Source: Boswellia sacra
Taxonomy: Eukaryota; Streptophyta; Magnoliopsida; Sapindales; Burseraceae
DNA length: 64,000 nt
Direction: 5' to 3'
NCBI GenBank assembly: GCA_013180625.2
Contig: SNVD02013686.1
Coordinates: 682,001 to 746,000, forward strand
Part shown: positions 1 through 10,871 of the stretch, in pieces
Numbering within the stretch: the stretch's first letter is position 1
Layout of the letters: every line of letters begins with the position of its first letter
Translations under genes and position numbers: made by a program
Notes under the pieces: model-generated
Told to the model about the DNA's origin: nothing
Database searches by the model: none
What the model saw: only the letters and a program-made list of their open reading frames with translations

Positions 1-289
1 AGGAAGGAAGAAGAGAAAAGCTTAATACATAAGCTTGGTACAAGTGTAAGGGGAGGAGGACGCTTTATTATATAGCCTAGCCTCCCCACTTTGATTTTAT
101 TTCCCACCGATGTGTGATTGGATGAAAGGCAAAAATGCCTTCACCCACTTCACATAGAGGTGTCTGATTAATTTCAGAAATATTAATTAGGAGTTTACGT
201 GATCAAATCTGTAAAAAAAAAAAAAAAATCTGTCTATCAAAACCTGAGGTGTGGTGTGTAAAATTTCCCCATCAATTACACAGCGTAAG
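1..289. other. non-coding left edge
   Basis: AT-rich sequence with a poly-A run near 215 and no convincing ORF. It borders a repeat (290-720) that resembles the region upstream of the ORF at 42774-43595. If the arrangement is the same, this stretch would lie in the upstream region of a paralogue beyond the left edge. That is inference only. Confidence 0.4.
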
Positions 290-720
290 AGCGATGCTTA
301 CTGCTTAGGAAGAATTTGTGCATCACATAAAGTTGTCAAGATGTATAACAGCCACATATATAAATATAATATATAGTTCTAATAATTTACTTTCAGAATC
401 ATCATCAGAAACGAATAAAGTAGCTAGAAGATAGGATCGTGAGTTTGATTTGCCTAGAAGCGAAATCAAAGAAGATCTCTTGCAGGCACCGATAGGTAAC
501 CAAACCCTTTCTTGAATTCTATTCCCCAATATACTTTTATAAAGTTATATATATATATATATATATATAAATTCTATTCCCCAATATACTTTTATAAAGT
601 TATATATATATATATATATATATAGACTCTACCAAAGAGTTGAAACTTTGACATATTAATGCCAGGCATTGTGCCTCCGTCATCTGCATGCATGGTTCTT
701 CTGCGTCATTTTAATACGTC
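290..720 (+). repeat. diverged direct repeat, left copy (partner 44465-44830)
   Basis: This block and 44465-44830 share an ordered series of matches: a GATGCTT segment followed by GAAGAATTTGTGCA or GAAAGAATTTGTGCA, then GATGTATAACAGCC, then CATCAGAAACGAATAAAGTA, then CTTGAATTCTATTCC, and finally a TCTGC segment near 685 and 44785. They are in the same orientation with many indels, as in an old duplication. The right copy lies about 0.9 kb upstream of the minus-strand ORF at 42774-43595, so this may be 5' flanking sequence of a related gene. Neither copy has a shared long ORF. Confidence 0.65.
515..624. repeat. 55-bp tandem duplication ending in (AT)n
   Basis: Two adjacent, nearly identical 55-bp units (515-569 and 570-624) each begin AATTCTATTCCCC and end in an (AT)n run. 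The homologous region near 44680 has only one unit, so the duplication is specific to this copy, probably by slippage or unequal exchange at the AT tract. Confidence 0.85.
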
Positions 721-3424
721 ATCTATAAATAGTCTAGAAAAACAAAATCAAAAGTAAAATAAATCTATCACCTTATTTTTATACATTTATTTTATTTATG
801 TATATGCTTCACGTATAAATAATATGATGCGCGTATATCTCCGTTTGGATACTAACCTGTTACGCATTATTAAATAAAACTCGTTCATGTCATATGGTAT
901 TTTTAGGACAAGGATCCCCTCCTTAACTAAGTTTTGTATAATCTTTTAAGGATTTAGTACTATGTATCACTTGTATTATTAAATGGTTAGGATTTGTTTA
1001 CTTAAATTTTTTCCTCATGAAATCAAAAATACTCATGTAGTTTTTGTTTCCACACTATTAATATCTTCTTATTTTATTAATCTTCAATCAACTAATAAAA
1101 TAGTCCATTTACAAGGCTTCAAAAATGATATTGGAATCAATTATTTACTGACTCTTTCAAAACAAAAATTTATAGAAATTTATATACATTGCAAGGAATT
1201 TTAATTTTATAAGATAAATATTAAAATCCTACTATATATTTTCTCCAACTTCTTTTGTTTAATATTAACTTTTTGTTTATTTACTTTTTGAATTAATATG
1301 AATAGTGATTAAATTACAAAGGGGTGTTTCAAAGATTAAAACCAAACTAAATGAATGAAGAAAAAATGGTGGTGAAAGAAGGCATGAAAGATAAGATGAA
1401 GATCGAAGAATCTTGATAATAAATTCACTTATTATAGGCCTAATTTTTTTGGGATTTAATATAAGAAAGGAAAGTAGATGATTAAGACCTCTATCAAAAG
1501 AATGTTTTAAATATAAGAAATTGAAGTAAACAAATTAATCTTAGCCAATCAATCATGAAAATGACACATGGCAATAGATCTTTAGAGATTAGACAAAGCT
1601 TAGGTAATGAGAAGATCCTTGTCCCTATTTTTAGGGTTAATGCTACATCTACAATTCATCTACAATTATTTTTTATACAACCTAAGTTAGCAAGCTATCA
1701 CTGGATGGATAAAAAATGAAAATAAATAAAAGATGTTAAATTGAATGACATAGCAATTACTCATCTGATGATATCTTACCAACTCAAGTTGTATAAAATA
1801 TTAGTTGTAAATGAGTTGTAGATCTAGCATTATTCTATTTTTAATGTTAAAATTAACATATATAGCAAGTTTAGCAGAAAGAATGTCAAGACCAATCTGC
1901 AAATAGAAAGAACTTTTTATATGGTACTCTACGAAAGTTCGAATGAAAATTCAAAAGATGTCAACTCAGGATGGATTTCGTTCATATACCTAATACACGT
2001 ACATTTATTCTTTATACATCACACGATGAAAACCCTGCTAGATAGTTGAATAATAATAATAATTGGCAACCTAGCTAGGCTGATTAATTTAGATGATATA
2101 TATGAAACGAAGCTCCCCGTATATCAAATCTTAAATCTGACCTTAACTATATATTCCCAGCTCGCACTTTATTCTACTTAACCAAACCATATAATATATT
2201 AATTGAACTGGAGGCTTAGCCTTAGTTATGTACAGATGCAAATCCAAATCTTTAATTTAAGTCAACGCGTAAGAGACATTTATATCATGCATCAAAAGTA
2301 CTTTATCTTTTTCTAGATGATCATAAATGATAATAATATCTTATTTTTCAATTTATTGAATATACTTAATGTGACACTCATTTGATTGACTTTAAATATA
2401 TTCGGTTATCTTTTACTAGTTCAAGACGTTAACTTAAACGAAGTATTAGATTTTATCTTTTGTTTTACAAATGACTTAATTGTTTGATGCTTGAAATGCA
2501 AAAGTTTTTATAATGCAGAAATAAACTACACGCGTTTACATGAGGTTATAATTCTTTTACATGCATATTATAATTCTTAAAAGTTTTTATAAGGATGAGG
2601 GTCACGGCCGGCCGTAGAAGCCATATTGATCAATGTTTGTAGGAGCCATAGACTAGTATAGTATTGCAAAAGGTTGGGATTTTGATTTGGCTTGATTCTT
2701 TATGTGATATATATGACTTCTTTATGAAGCAGGGAAAGTGGAAGGTTTGAGGAATTATATTTCTACAAATAATTATGAATTTTACACCTATTAGGAATAT
2801 ACAATCCTATAGCTAACTATAAATATATGGATCAAAAGTCAGATCAAGTTTATGGGAGAGGTTTAGATAATGAAGTGTTACACAGAGGTGATCCTCTATG
2901 CCGCAGAAAAATATGTAACTATGGAGATGAAATAAGGGCCGGCGAGCACGGTTTAAGCACCGGAGGTGTCAGTTTGAATATTGTTGTATGTGTTATAATC
3001 GCATACTCTTGTTTTTGTTGTTAACTGGAGGATTTCTCTCTCATCTTTATATGTAGGTAAGTTTTATCGAACCATTTAAATATAGTGTTAAATATAATGT
3101 CTCTTTTTTGGTATGATTTACTTTATGTGTCTTGATCTGGATGTCTTAAGCATGCTTCCGTGCAATTTTTCCAACAAAGACAATACTTAGATTGACTAGA
3201 TCAATTATTGGCTTCAGGTTGGAAACTGATGGCAATAGAAATTTGAAGCAACAACGTAGATTAAGCGCAAATGAGGCCTGCCCTTAGCGTTCGACGTCGT
3301 TGGCGAGCCAAGTTTCTTTTGAGTAAGTGAGGCCTTAGCTGACGTCCAATGTAGACGTGAAAGATTTTCTTTATTAATGTCAACGGAAATTTGGAGCAAA
3401 AAAGTTTTGTGTGAAAGTTCTCTT
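721..3424. other. AT-rich intergenic sequence
   Basis: No gene is recognised here apart from the small TIR element at 1640-1830. A 65-codon ORF at 2827-3024 has no recognisable domain and is not called. Two GGCCGGC-type sites near 2610 and 2939 are the only GC-rich spots. Confidence 0.5.
1640..1830. mobile_element. MITE-like element with ~44-bp terminal inverted repeats
   Basis: The left end (ATGCTACATCTACAATTCAT and onward to TATACAAC) is matched as an inverted repeat by the right end (GTTGTATA through to CTAGCAT) over about 44 bp with only a few differences. A TA dinucleotide flanks both ends (1638-1639 and 1831-1832), compatible with a TA target duplication. The 191-bp length and lack of coding capacity fit a non-autonomous DNA transposon. 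A TA target would suggest Tc1/mariner-like origin, but the termini are not the usual Stowaway consensus, so the superfamily is left open. Confidence 0.7.
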
Positions 3425-3560
3425 GATCATCATTACCACTGGAGGGCTGGTGTTTTTATAATTATGATCTTTGTTGAAGCTTGCAAGCCCAACAATTGCC
3501 CAATGCCACTCTTGGTTGTCTTTGGAAGGTCGATATCCGCACTTGTTTTGAAGGAGCCAG
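3425..3560 (-). pseudogene. fragment related to the repeat-rich ORF at 42774-43595
   Basis: On the minus strand this segment resembles the C-terminal half of the ORF at 42774-43595. The clearest block is a codon-level match to its DRPKTT segment (here DLPKTT), and nucleotide similarity continues on both sides. The reading frame is otherwise broken by stops. I infer a decayed duplicate of that gene, cut off on the right by the Athila LTR that starts at 3615. An alignment would settle it, since the match is short and diverged. Confidence 0.5.
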
Positions 3561-3614
3561 TAAATCTTCTGAGATCAAGTCAAAGTCAAACAATGACAAT
3601 AGTTAATCACACAC

Positions 3615-4648
3615 TATTATGCAAAAATCCGCAAGTATACCGAATCGAAAAAGTAATATAATATTGAGTAAGCTATCATTCCCACGAGAATTGGTTAATA
3701 ACTACTAAACTTAATATAACTATAATTTTATTTGAATAATAATTTAAATAGTAAATTTTAAAAGAACTAATTAACTAAATAATTGGGATAAATTTAAACA
3801 CTAAGCAAAGAGTAAGATTTAATCAAAAGAAATCATATAGGGTTGCGCAAATCACAATTATATTTTTATCTCATGTGAGTTTATAGTGAATCAATCAAGG
3901 ACTAATATAAATTAACTTCTCAGTGTAATTTATATCTCAAATCATGTAAGAGTTGGCCAGACCATCACAAGCACTAAACACATGAAAAATTCACTCAACA
4001 AGGAATTGAATAAATATCAATATATTGAATTGAAATAACAGAGTATCAAACTTGGCTACATCCTAACCCTAGAGAAAGAAATTTAGTTCATAATATAAAG
4101 AAAAATAACAGAAAATCGAGTAGCATTCATAGAGTACAAAGAAAGAGAAAGACTTAGAGAACTTGAAAATTCACTCTTGATGAATTGTGCCTTCAAGAGT
4201 TGTAGATTGCTTCCTTACCTCCTAAGCACCTCTAATGACGCCTATGATACCCTAGAAAAGACCTAAACTATGCTTATTTATATTCTATGTGAGAAAGAAG
4301 TCAAATCCGGAGTGAAATAAGAATCTTGAAATTTTCTAGAATTGCACTTGCGTAGGAGAGCAGCTATAGTGGCGCAGGAGTGCCAACTTTCTAGTCCATG
4401 AAGGTTTGTTGTTCTGGATCTTGCACCGCTGCGCCACTTGTGTTGTGCTGGAGCGCCAAGTCTTTGATTTAGTAGTCTGAAGCTCTTCCTCTTTTGGCCT
4501 TATTTACTACTAGTTTTGATGTGCTTTATTAGGAATCAAACTCCATTCCAAGATCTGCAATTAACTAAAATAGCACATTAATTTCTCCTTGTTTTACTCA
4601 AAAATAAAATTTAAGGTTTAATAAACTAGTGAATAAAATTCACTAACA
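3615..4648 (-). repeat. 3' LTR of the outer Athila-like element
   Basis: This matches the right LTR (35906-37157) end to end but lacks about 200 bp that the right copy has near 36115-36318. In the right copy that segment is bounded by two TTTAA repeats, consistent with deletion between short repeats. The terminus near 4648 reads CACTAACA, and next to it (4649-4666) lies a pyrimidine tract that is the polypurine tract on the element strand. The other terminus has TA instead of TG. Confidence 0.85.
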
Positions 4649-4703
4649 AATACCCCTGAACTTAATATTTTGATTAGTCATCAAGCAAAACAAAAACAAT
4701 TAC

Positions 4704-5902
4704 TGATAAGTCTAATTTTTTTACATTATTTTTATCTTTTATCTTAAGTTTTGTTTGTATGTTTTCCTTTTTTTTTGCGTCTGACTGACGAATTTTGTCG
4801 AAGTTTGTTTAAGTTGTAGGGTTGCTTACTAATTTCTAATCATTGAACTTCTGGTGGGGCATTATGTCCTTCCCCTTTTTTTTTATGTTGTCCGCCAAGC
4901 ACTTGGGGGGGAGGGGGATCAATTAAAGCTGGTCCACATACATATTTGAAAAAAAAAAAAGAAAAAATACTTTCGGGTGAAATCCAATGGCTTTGCAATG
5001 AAGATGTTTCCTCTCTTGTCGGTGGGGATTGGAAATAGAGGAAAAAAAGGAAGAGAATGGAAGGAGAAAGGGGGATTCGGACGGAGAGAAATTAAGGGTG
5101 AGCAGAGGTAGATCTTTGGGGAGATTCGAACTTGAAGATGAATTGCTTACAAAAGAGAGGCAAAAACTAGACAGCCATCATCTTCATCATCAAAGATTCA
5201 ACTCTCCATAGCTAGTTTCTTTTCTATCCCTATTTTCACTTTTGTTTAAAAACATGTTTAGATTTGTGTTATTTGTAATTTGTAATATGAACTAATTTCC
5301 ATTTTCTAGGGTGAAGATGTAGCCGTATTTTGATGTTTAATTTCTCTTGATTTTGGTTGATTGATGTTTATTCCAATATTGTTGAGCAATTTAATTATAT
5401 GCTTAATGCTTGTGATTTTCTAGCCAATTGTTGCATGAATTAAGATGTGGATTAGGACTGAGAAGTGATGTTCACATTAGTCCATAATTATCTTGCCATA
5501 AATCATGTGAGATAGAGATATGAATGTGATTTGTGCAATCTTGTATGATTTCTTGCGCTTAATGGGTATTAATAGTGAATTAGATGAGACAGAGATGTAA
5601 TTCTAATATATTGATATACATTATTATTGCTTGAGAAAGAATAATAATCAAATCAGTGAAATCGATTGGCAACAATAGGAATAAATATTGGTTAATTAAA
5701 TCAGAGAAGTTAAATTGATTAATTTGGTGAAATCGGATCCCTAGATCTTTAATTATAAATTTCTTCTATCCAGAATTTCTGTGAGCATATGTAGTGTTAA
5801 TAGAATTTCGGTATCTAGTAACAACAGTCCTTATGGGACGATACTTATATTCTCATTTTATTACTTGTACACGATATCGTATACTTGCGATTTTATGCAA
5901 CA
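4704..5902 (+). repeat. 5' LTR of the inner Athila-like element
   Basis: It starts TGATAAGTCTAA and ends GCAACA, and matches 20511-21691 throughout with scattered substitutions and homopolymer length changes, a few percent by eye. A 60-codon ORF (5029-5211) is open in both LTRs. It has no recognised domain and is shared simply because the LTRs are copies of each other. Confidence 0.9.
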
Positions 5903-5908
5903 AGTTTT

Positions 5909-5926
5909 TGGCGCCGTTGCCGGGGA
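5909..5926 (+). other. primer binding site, tRNA-Asp type
   Basis: TGGCGCCGTTGCCGGGGA is the exact complement of the 3' end of plant tRNA-Asp including CCA, and it lies six bases inside the LTR. This is where reverse transcription would be primed. Athila and related elements are known for this primer. The outer element's site (35882-35899) is the same sequence with five transitions. Confidence 0.9.
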
Positions 5927-6362
5927 CTGTCTTGTTATCAATATCAAAATCTTTAACACTGTTTTAGCCTGAATTTTTATGTTGTGTGTAATTAAATGTC
6001 AATTTGTGTTTAAAAAGTGATAATATATTGTGTTTGAAGAGATTTGTCAAGGGTTGTCGAGTGTCTAGGGGTTGTGTCGAGTTCATACAGTCGAGTGTCG
6101 AGTTCATATACTTTTAATTTTTTTTAGTCCCCATAGTTTGTAATTTGACCATTTCATCCCCAAAAAGAGTATTAAACTTTTTAATTTCAATTTTTGTCTT
6201 GCTCTTTAAACCTCTATAGTTAGTATCTTACCAACAAAAAAAAAAAAAGAGTTTCGTGGTGCTAATTTGTTGGGTACTCTTTCCAGGTGTATGCGAAAAT
6301 CGAGCGCACTTGTTGAAAAGATAGAAAGGAAACTCTGAGAGGCTATCGGGCAGCGATAAACC

Positions 6363-6738
6363 ATGGCGGCAGAAATTCCAATAATTGTAAGAGTAGCAGG
6401 AACTCAACCAAATGTAGAAATAGCAGATGAAGATAACCGTACACTTATGGATTATGCTCTTCCAACAGTAACGGGTGTTCATCAAGCCATCAGGAAACCA
6501 GCAATTCAGGTCAATTTTGAATTCACCCTAGTAACCATGCAGATGATCCAATCTTCACCATTCAGTGGGCTATCGCATGAAGACCCCAATGATCACATAG
6601 GCAATTTTTCAGAAATCTGTGAAACTGCTAAATGTAACGGTGTTTCAAATGATGCTGTTCGCCTAAGGTTGTTCCCATTTTCCTTGAGGGATAAAGCGAA
6701 AAGTTGGCTAAATTCCTTGCCCGTTGGTTCCATAACCC
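6363..6738 (+). pseudogene. gag N-terminal fragment of the inner Athila-like element
   Basis: The frame from ATG 6363 encodes a typical Athila gag start. It includes the block [20 protein letters not shown] and then [18 protein letters not shown], both closely matched by the outer element's gag (35681 leftward). Gag proteins package the element RNA in cytoplasmic virus-like particles. Homology stops just after SLPVGSIT, where the sequence switches to a reverse-oriented chromovirus. The rest of gag and its zinc knuckle are missing. The apparent ORF runs on to 6800 only by reading antisense through the foreign DNA. Confidence 0.85.
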
Positions 6739-7495
6739 GACCTTGTTGCATTAACACACACCCTAATCCATTCAAGGAGGCATCAGTGAATACTACATAA
6801 TCAACTCCACGTTGTGGTATAACAAGAATAGGTGTTGAAGTTAATCTTTTATTCAATTCTTGGAATGCTTGCTCACATGCATCATTCCATTCGAATTTGA
6901 CTCCTTTCCTTGTTAACCTAGTCATTGGTGTAGCCAATCGAGAAAAGTTCTCAAGAAAACGTCGATAGCAACCTGCTAGACCCAAGAAGCTATGTACTTC
7001 AAACACATTCTTTGGTCGTTCCCATTTCATAATTGCTTCCACTTTCGATCTATCCACTGAGATTCCTCGTCTTGACACCACATGGGCTAAAAATTTTACT
7101 TCTGATAGCCAAAATTCACATTTACTTAGCTTAACGTAAAGACGATGCTCTCTCAGTGTTTGAAGTGCTATACGTAGATGTTGCTCATGTTCAGCTTTAG
7201 ATGAAGAATAAATAAGGATATCATTCAAAAACACAATTATAAATTGATCCAAGTGAGGTCTGAAAATACGGTTCATCAAATCCATAAAGGTAGCAGGAGC
7301 GTTAGTTAGTCCAAATGGCATGACCAAAAACTCATAATGCCCATAACAGGTATAAAAAGCGGTCTTTGGTATGTCTCCTTCCTTTATTCTCAGCTGATGA
7401 TAGCCTGAACGAAGATCTATCTTAGAAAAACAACAAGATCCTCTTAACTGGTCGAACAAATCATCGATCCTAGGTAAAGGATATTTGTTTTTCAC
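6739..7495 (-). pseudogene. chromovirus RT and start of RNase H
   Basis: This is a continuous frame on the minus strand. RT motifs visible in order are [28 protein letters not shown] and a catalytic block reading [12 protein letters not shown], followed by the thumb and the RNase H start [17 protein letters not shown]. The usual catalytic YxDD box reads FLND here, so one catalytic Asp is replaced by Asn and the enzyme is probably dead. The frame then enters the Athila gag antisense and is meaningless beyond that point. Confidence 0.85.
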
Positions 7496-8592
7496 TGTAC
7501 CCGATTTAACTGCCTGTAATCAATACATAAACGTAATGAACCATCTTTCTTCTTGTAACAGTCTAATATAACTCAATAAGTTGACAACCAATCCATTCCT
7601 AATATCACATCATACTCAGTGAAATTCATAAGTATCAAATCAAATGACAACCTGTGCCCATTGATCTCTATCACACAGGAACGACATATCATCCCAACTT
7701 CTAAGGTACTGTCCATGGGTGACTCCATGTGTAATACAAAATCTAACAAATCAGACTCTAATCCTAATGCAGATGCAAAATGAGTAGATATAAAGGAATG
7801 AGTTCTCTATCTCTCAACTGAACGATCATGCTGTCTCATTCCTCTAGAAGGTAAGACAATACCCCTCATTCTGTGACTCTGAGAGATCTTTTGTTCTACG
7901 ACCAAGGCAGTCTCTACTACATCAGTATATGTCGTCAATCTACATACTGCAACTGAGGATCTGATGTCATCTCTCAATCCCTTTTGAAATCTCTGAGCCT
8001 TGCTAGCCTCATTTGCTACCAAACCAAGTGTAGAACGGGATAAGGTAGTAGATCGTGCCCCATATTGTTGTACTGTCATGTTCCCCTGTGTCAAGTATAT
8101 GAACTCATTTTCCTTCTGATTACGAAAAACTGTAGAAAAATCTTTGTCTAGAAAAGCAATAGAGAAATCTATTTGAGTAAAGATATTTCCTTCTCTAATA
8201 CGCTCAACAGATGTCCACCACTGTAATGCATCTCCTATCAACAAGTGGGTTGCCACCCTGACCCGTAAATCTTCTTCAACTTGCAAAAGGTTAAAGAGGC
8301 GCTCAATTCGTATAAGCCAGTCTTCTGCAACATTCGGATCGGGCTCCCCATGAAAAATAGGAGGATTGTGATGCTGGACCTCTCTAAAAGCATTCTTCAT
8401 TCAATTATCAACACCTGTCACTAATATCGGTCGTGGTGGTAGTAGTGGGTTAGCACGAAGAGTATCTCTAACTATGTTTGCCACTGTCTCTGCCAATATA
8501 TTGGTCACATCTCTTATAACCCTATAAAACTCTACCCTCTCACCACCCTCAGCTGGATTGGAACTTGAAACACCTCGTGTACGATAACTCAT
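7496..8592 (-). pseudogene. chromovirus gag and protease remnant
   Basis: The gag start is at 8592 (MSYRTRGVSSSNPAEGG). A stop falls near 8401, then the core follows with FHGEPDPNVAEDWLIRIERL and GDALQWW. From about 7800 down to 7550 the C-terminal half of an aspartic protease is readable (YDVILGMDWLSTY). This joins almost directly to the RT segment [18 protein letters not shown], so the protease-RT linker and the first RT block are deleted. The zinc knuckle and the catalytic DTG of the protease are not present. Confidence 0.75.
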
Positions 8593-9296
8593 TATCTAAT
8601 TTTATCAATGGCAAAAACATAAGTGGCAGAATTCTATAACATATAGAACAGAAGCATAACCAACAAATATTTAAGACACATGCAAGCACATAAGACATAA
8701 CTCTACCCCTCCCAAACCATCTACATACTTTTTCCAAGTCCACAGTAAAGCTTAGGCTTTGATACAACTCTGTCACGCCCTAAAATCTCTTATTTAGAGA
8801 CTTTAAGGGTGATTGATTAAGAAAATAATAAAAAGACATCATCAATATCTCACTCCTTTTTTTAATCACTTTCCAATTCACACGTATATTTATACATATC
8901 ACATGAATCCATTACAACATCTGGCTATTTGTTCAAGATAAACTTTACATATACTGATGATCAAACTTAGTACATAGGTTGATAATCACATAATAAAATT
9001 TCCTATAGGCTAGTCAAAACATTTTTCAAAACCATCTTGTGTATGCAAACGCCCAGACTCCCAGGGAAAGCTCTGGAACACCACTAGTACGAATATCTTT
9101 TTGTGTACCTGCGGAGGGAGGGGGCGAGCATATAGCCCAATAGGAAAGATTCTAACATTATACTAAATCACAAGCATTCAATAGTTACTTAATTACATAG
9201 TTACACAACCAATTATAATAAGTCAAGCAATCATTCTCATTCACACATCAAGGTATCACTTATTCACTTGACAATCACAATTTTTCATATAATGTT

Positions 9297-9660
9297 TCCC
9301 TTAGACCCGTATCCAAACGGCCCATCCAAGGTCTAACAGTTCAAGTTTATATTTGTGTTTCCCTTGGATCCATATCCAAAATGGCCAATCCAAGGTCCAA
9401 CACATCAGGTTTATATTCGTGTTCTCCTTGGATCTGTATTCAAAATGGCCCATCCAAGGTCCAACACATCAAGTTTATATTCGTGTTTCCCTTGGATTTG
9501 TATTCAAAATGGCCCATCCAAGGTCCAACATATCAAGTTTATATTCGTGTTCCCCTTGGATCTGTATTCAAATGGCCCATCCAAGGTCCAACACTACGAA
9601 TTTCAAATCCGTAATCTCCTTGGATCTGTATTCAAAACGGCCCATCCAATGTCCAATGCA
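9297..9660. repeat. minisatellite of ~62-64-bp units, each with an inverted repeat
   Basis: About six tandem units start near 9297, 9358, 9422, 9486, 9550 and 9612. In most units CCTTGGAT and ATCCAAGG face each other across ~20 bp, so each could form a hairpin. The array is free of stops in all three forward frames for much of its length, which produces overlapping artefactual ORFs. It lies inside the chromovirus LTR. Confidence 0.9.
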
Positions 9661-9759
9661 TACACTTATAAACCTTTCAATATAATTTCTAAAATAAGTC
9701 TCAAGGCAATACAGTTTTTATGAAAAATCCAGACCTGTCAGGAGGGGTCGAGTCGGTTC

Positions 9760-10040
9760 TGTAATTTCGCTCGACACTCGACACTTCCATAACTCGACAC
9801 TCGACACTTTCATAACCAGACACTCCGCACTTCCATAACCAAACACTCGACACTTCCATAACCAAACACTCGACACTTCCATAATCAGACACTCGACACT
9901 CCTATAACCAAACACTCGACACTTCCATAACCAAACACTCGACACTTTCATAACTAGACACTCGACACTTCCATAATCAGACACTCGACACTTGACACTT
10001 ACGTGTCGAGTCACACTTGACACTTACGTGTCGAGTCATG
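9760..10040. repeat. minisatellite of ~24-bp units based on CACTCGACACTTCCATAA
   Basis: About ten degenerate units of roughly 24 bp alternate CACTCGACACTT with CCATAACCA or close variants. The right end carries two copies of a short palindromic block, GACACTTACGTGTC. The array lies inside the chromovirus LTR. The repeat is not spaced by unique sequence, so it is not CRISPR-like. Confidence 0.9.
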
Positions 10041-10871
10041 TCGGATATAATATCAATCTCAAAAGATACAGAATTGTGAAAATGTTCAGATTTGACGAAT
10101 GATCAAAACCAGATTTCAACCTCCAATTTCAAAAATTCACCAAAATTTCATTTTAAATCCAAATTCAATGAAATCAGTGGCTATTTAAAGCTTCATATGT
10201 CTATTTCCTGAAACAAAAGAGAAATTATATAAATCATAGTCCAAAAAAATGTAGCAGCTCAAAGAACATAGAACAGTCACATGAATTACAACTTCCATCA
10301 AGATCAACATCTCCTTCACCTCATAAGCACATAATTTCACAAGTAATTCATCATCCAAGCAACAAACAATTAATTTAACAATAAATCACATGTATTGCAA
10401 CCCATATCAATTAAGAACAACAAAAATAAATAGCACGATTTAAATATAGTGTTAGAAAATCCCTACTTGGTTTCCAAGCCTATATACCTTTTTTATTTTT
10501 CCTTTTTTTTCCTTTTTTTTCCTGCTCTTTTTATTCTTCTCCTTCTTCTCTCTCTCTCCCTGTAACCGTAAGACTCTACTCTTCTATAGCCAAATGAAAG
10601 AAGAATCCTCCCTCTTTGGAACCCTAGTGTCTCTCTTATATATACAAGGCCTTAATCCATGGGCCTAAGTCCACTTATTTTTCAAACCCATTCAATCCTT
10701 ATCAAATTCTAACATAAGCTCACAACTATAATCCAACCCAATTCTCATTTATTTAAACATGGTTTTACAACTACTTCATGGCCTAAAGCCCATCAAATTC
10801 AAATAAAATTACTCAAATATCCTTAGGCATAGTTTCTAAATTTTGTAACATATATATACATACATTTTTTT

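Larger units (their letters stand above)
6732..10850 (-). mobile_element. truncated chromovirus-type Gypsy element
   Basis: Reading leftward it has a ~2.1-kb 5' LTR (8771-10850, TG to CA), a degenerate initiator-Met tRNA primer site at about 8750-8770, gag, the end of a protease fused directly to RT, and RT into the start of RNase H, where it stops. Integrase, chromodomain region and 3' LTR are absent. The RT start [17 protein letters not shown] and the gag block GDALQWW point to the Tekay/Del side of the chromoviruses, without certainty. The left break (6732-6737, ATAACC) fits both the gag it interrupts and its own RNase H, so the junction has microhomology. Confidence 0.8.
8771..10850 (-). 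repeat. 5' LTR of the truncated chromovirus
   Basis: The 2,080-bp interval has TG and CA ends on the element strand. The inner end lies next to a sequence resembling the initiator-Met primer site (GTTGTATCAAAGCC against the usual GGTATCAGAGCC). It holds two minisatellites (9297-9660 and 9760-10040) and a pyrimidine-rich tract near 10490-10560. No partner LTR is present in the window. Confidence 0.75.

Noticed and set aside
2827..3024. 65-codon forward ORF near GGCCGGC sites
   Set aside because: It has no recognised domain, no homologous context and no splice support. Chance is likely.
5029..5211. 60-codon ORF conserved in both inner LTRs (also 20818-21000)
   Set aside because: Conservation between the two is explained by their being LTR copies. 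There is no domain and no evidence of selection.
6593..6738. C-terminal extension of the chromovirus RT frame
   Set aside because: It reads antisense through the Athila gag, past the junction at about 6735.
9353..9723. Three overlapping forward ORFs with repeated CIQNGPSKVQH-like peptides
   Set aside because: They are products of the stop-free minisatellite in three frames at once, so they are not genes.
9701..10023. Minus-strand ORFs with repeated SVECLVMEVSS-like peptides
   Set aside because: They are translations of the 24-bp minisatellite.
9760..10040. Regular short repeats considered as a CRISPR array
   Set aside because: The units are contiguous without unique spacers, inside a plant LTR.
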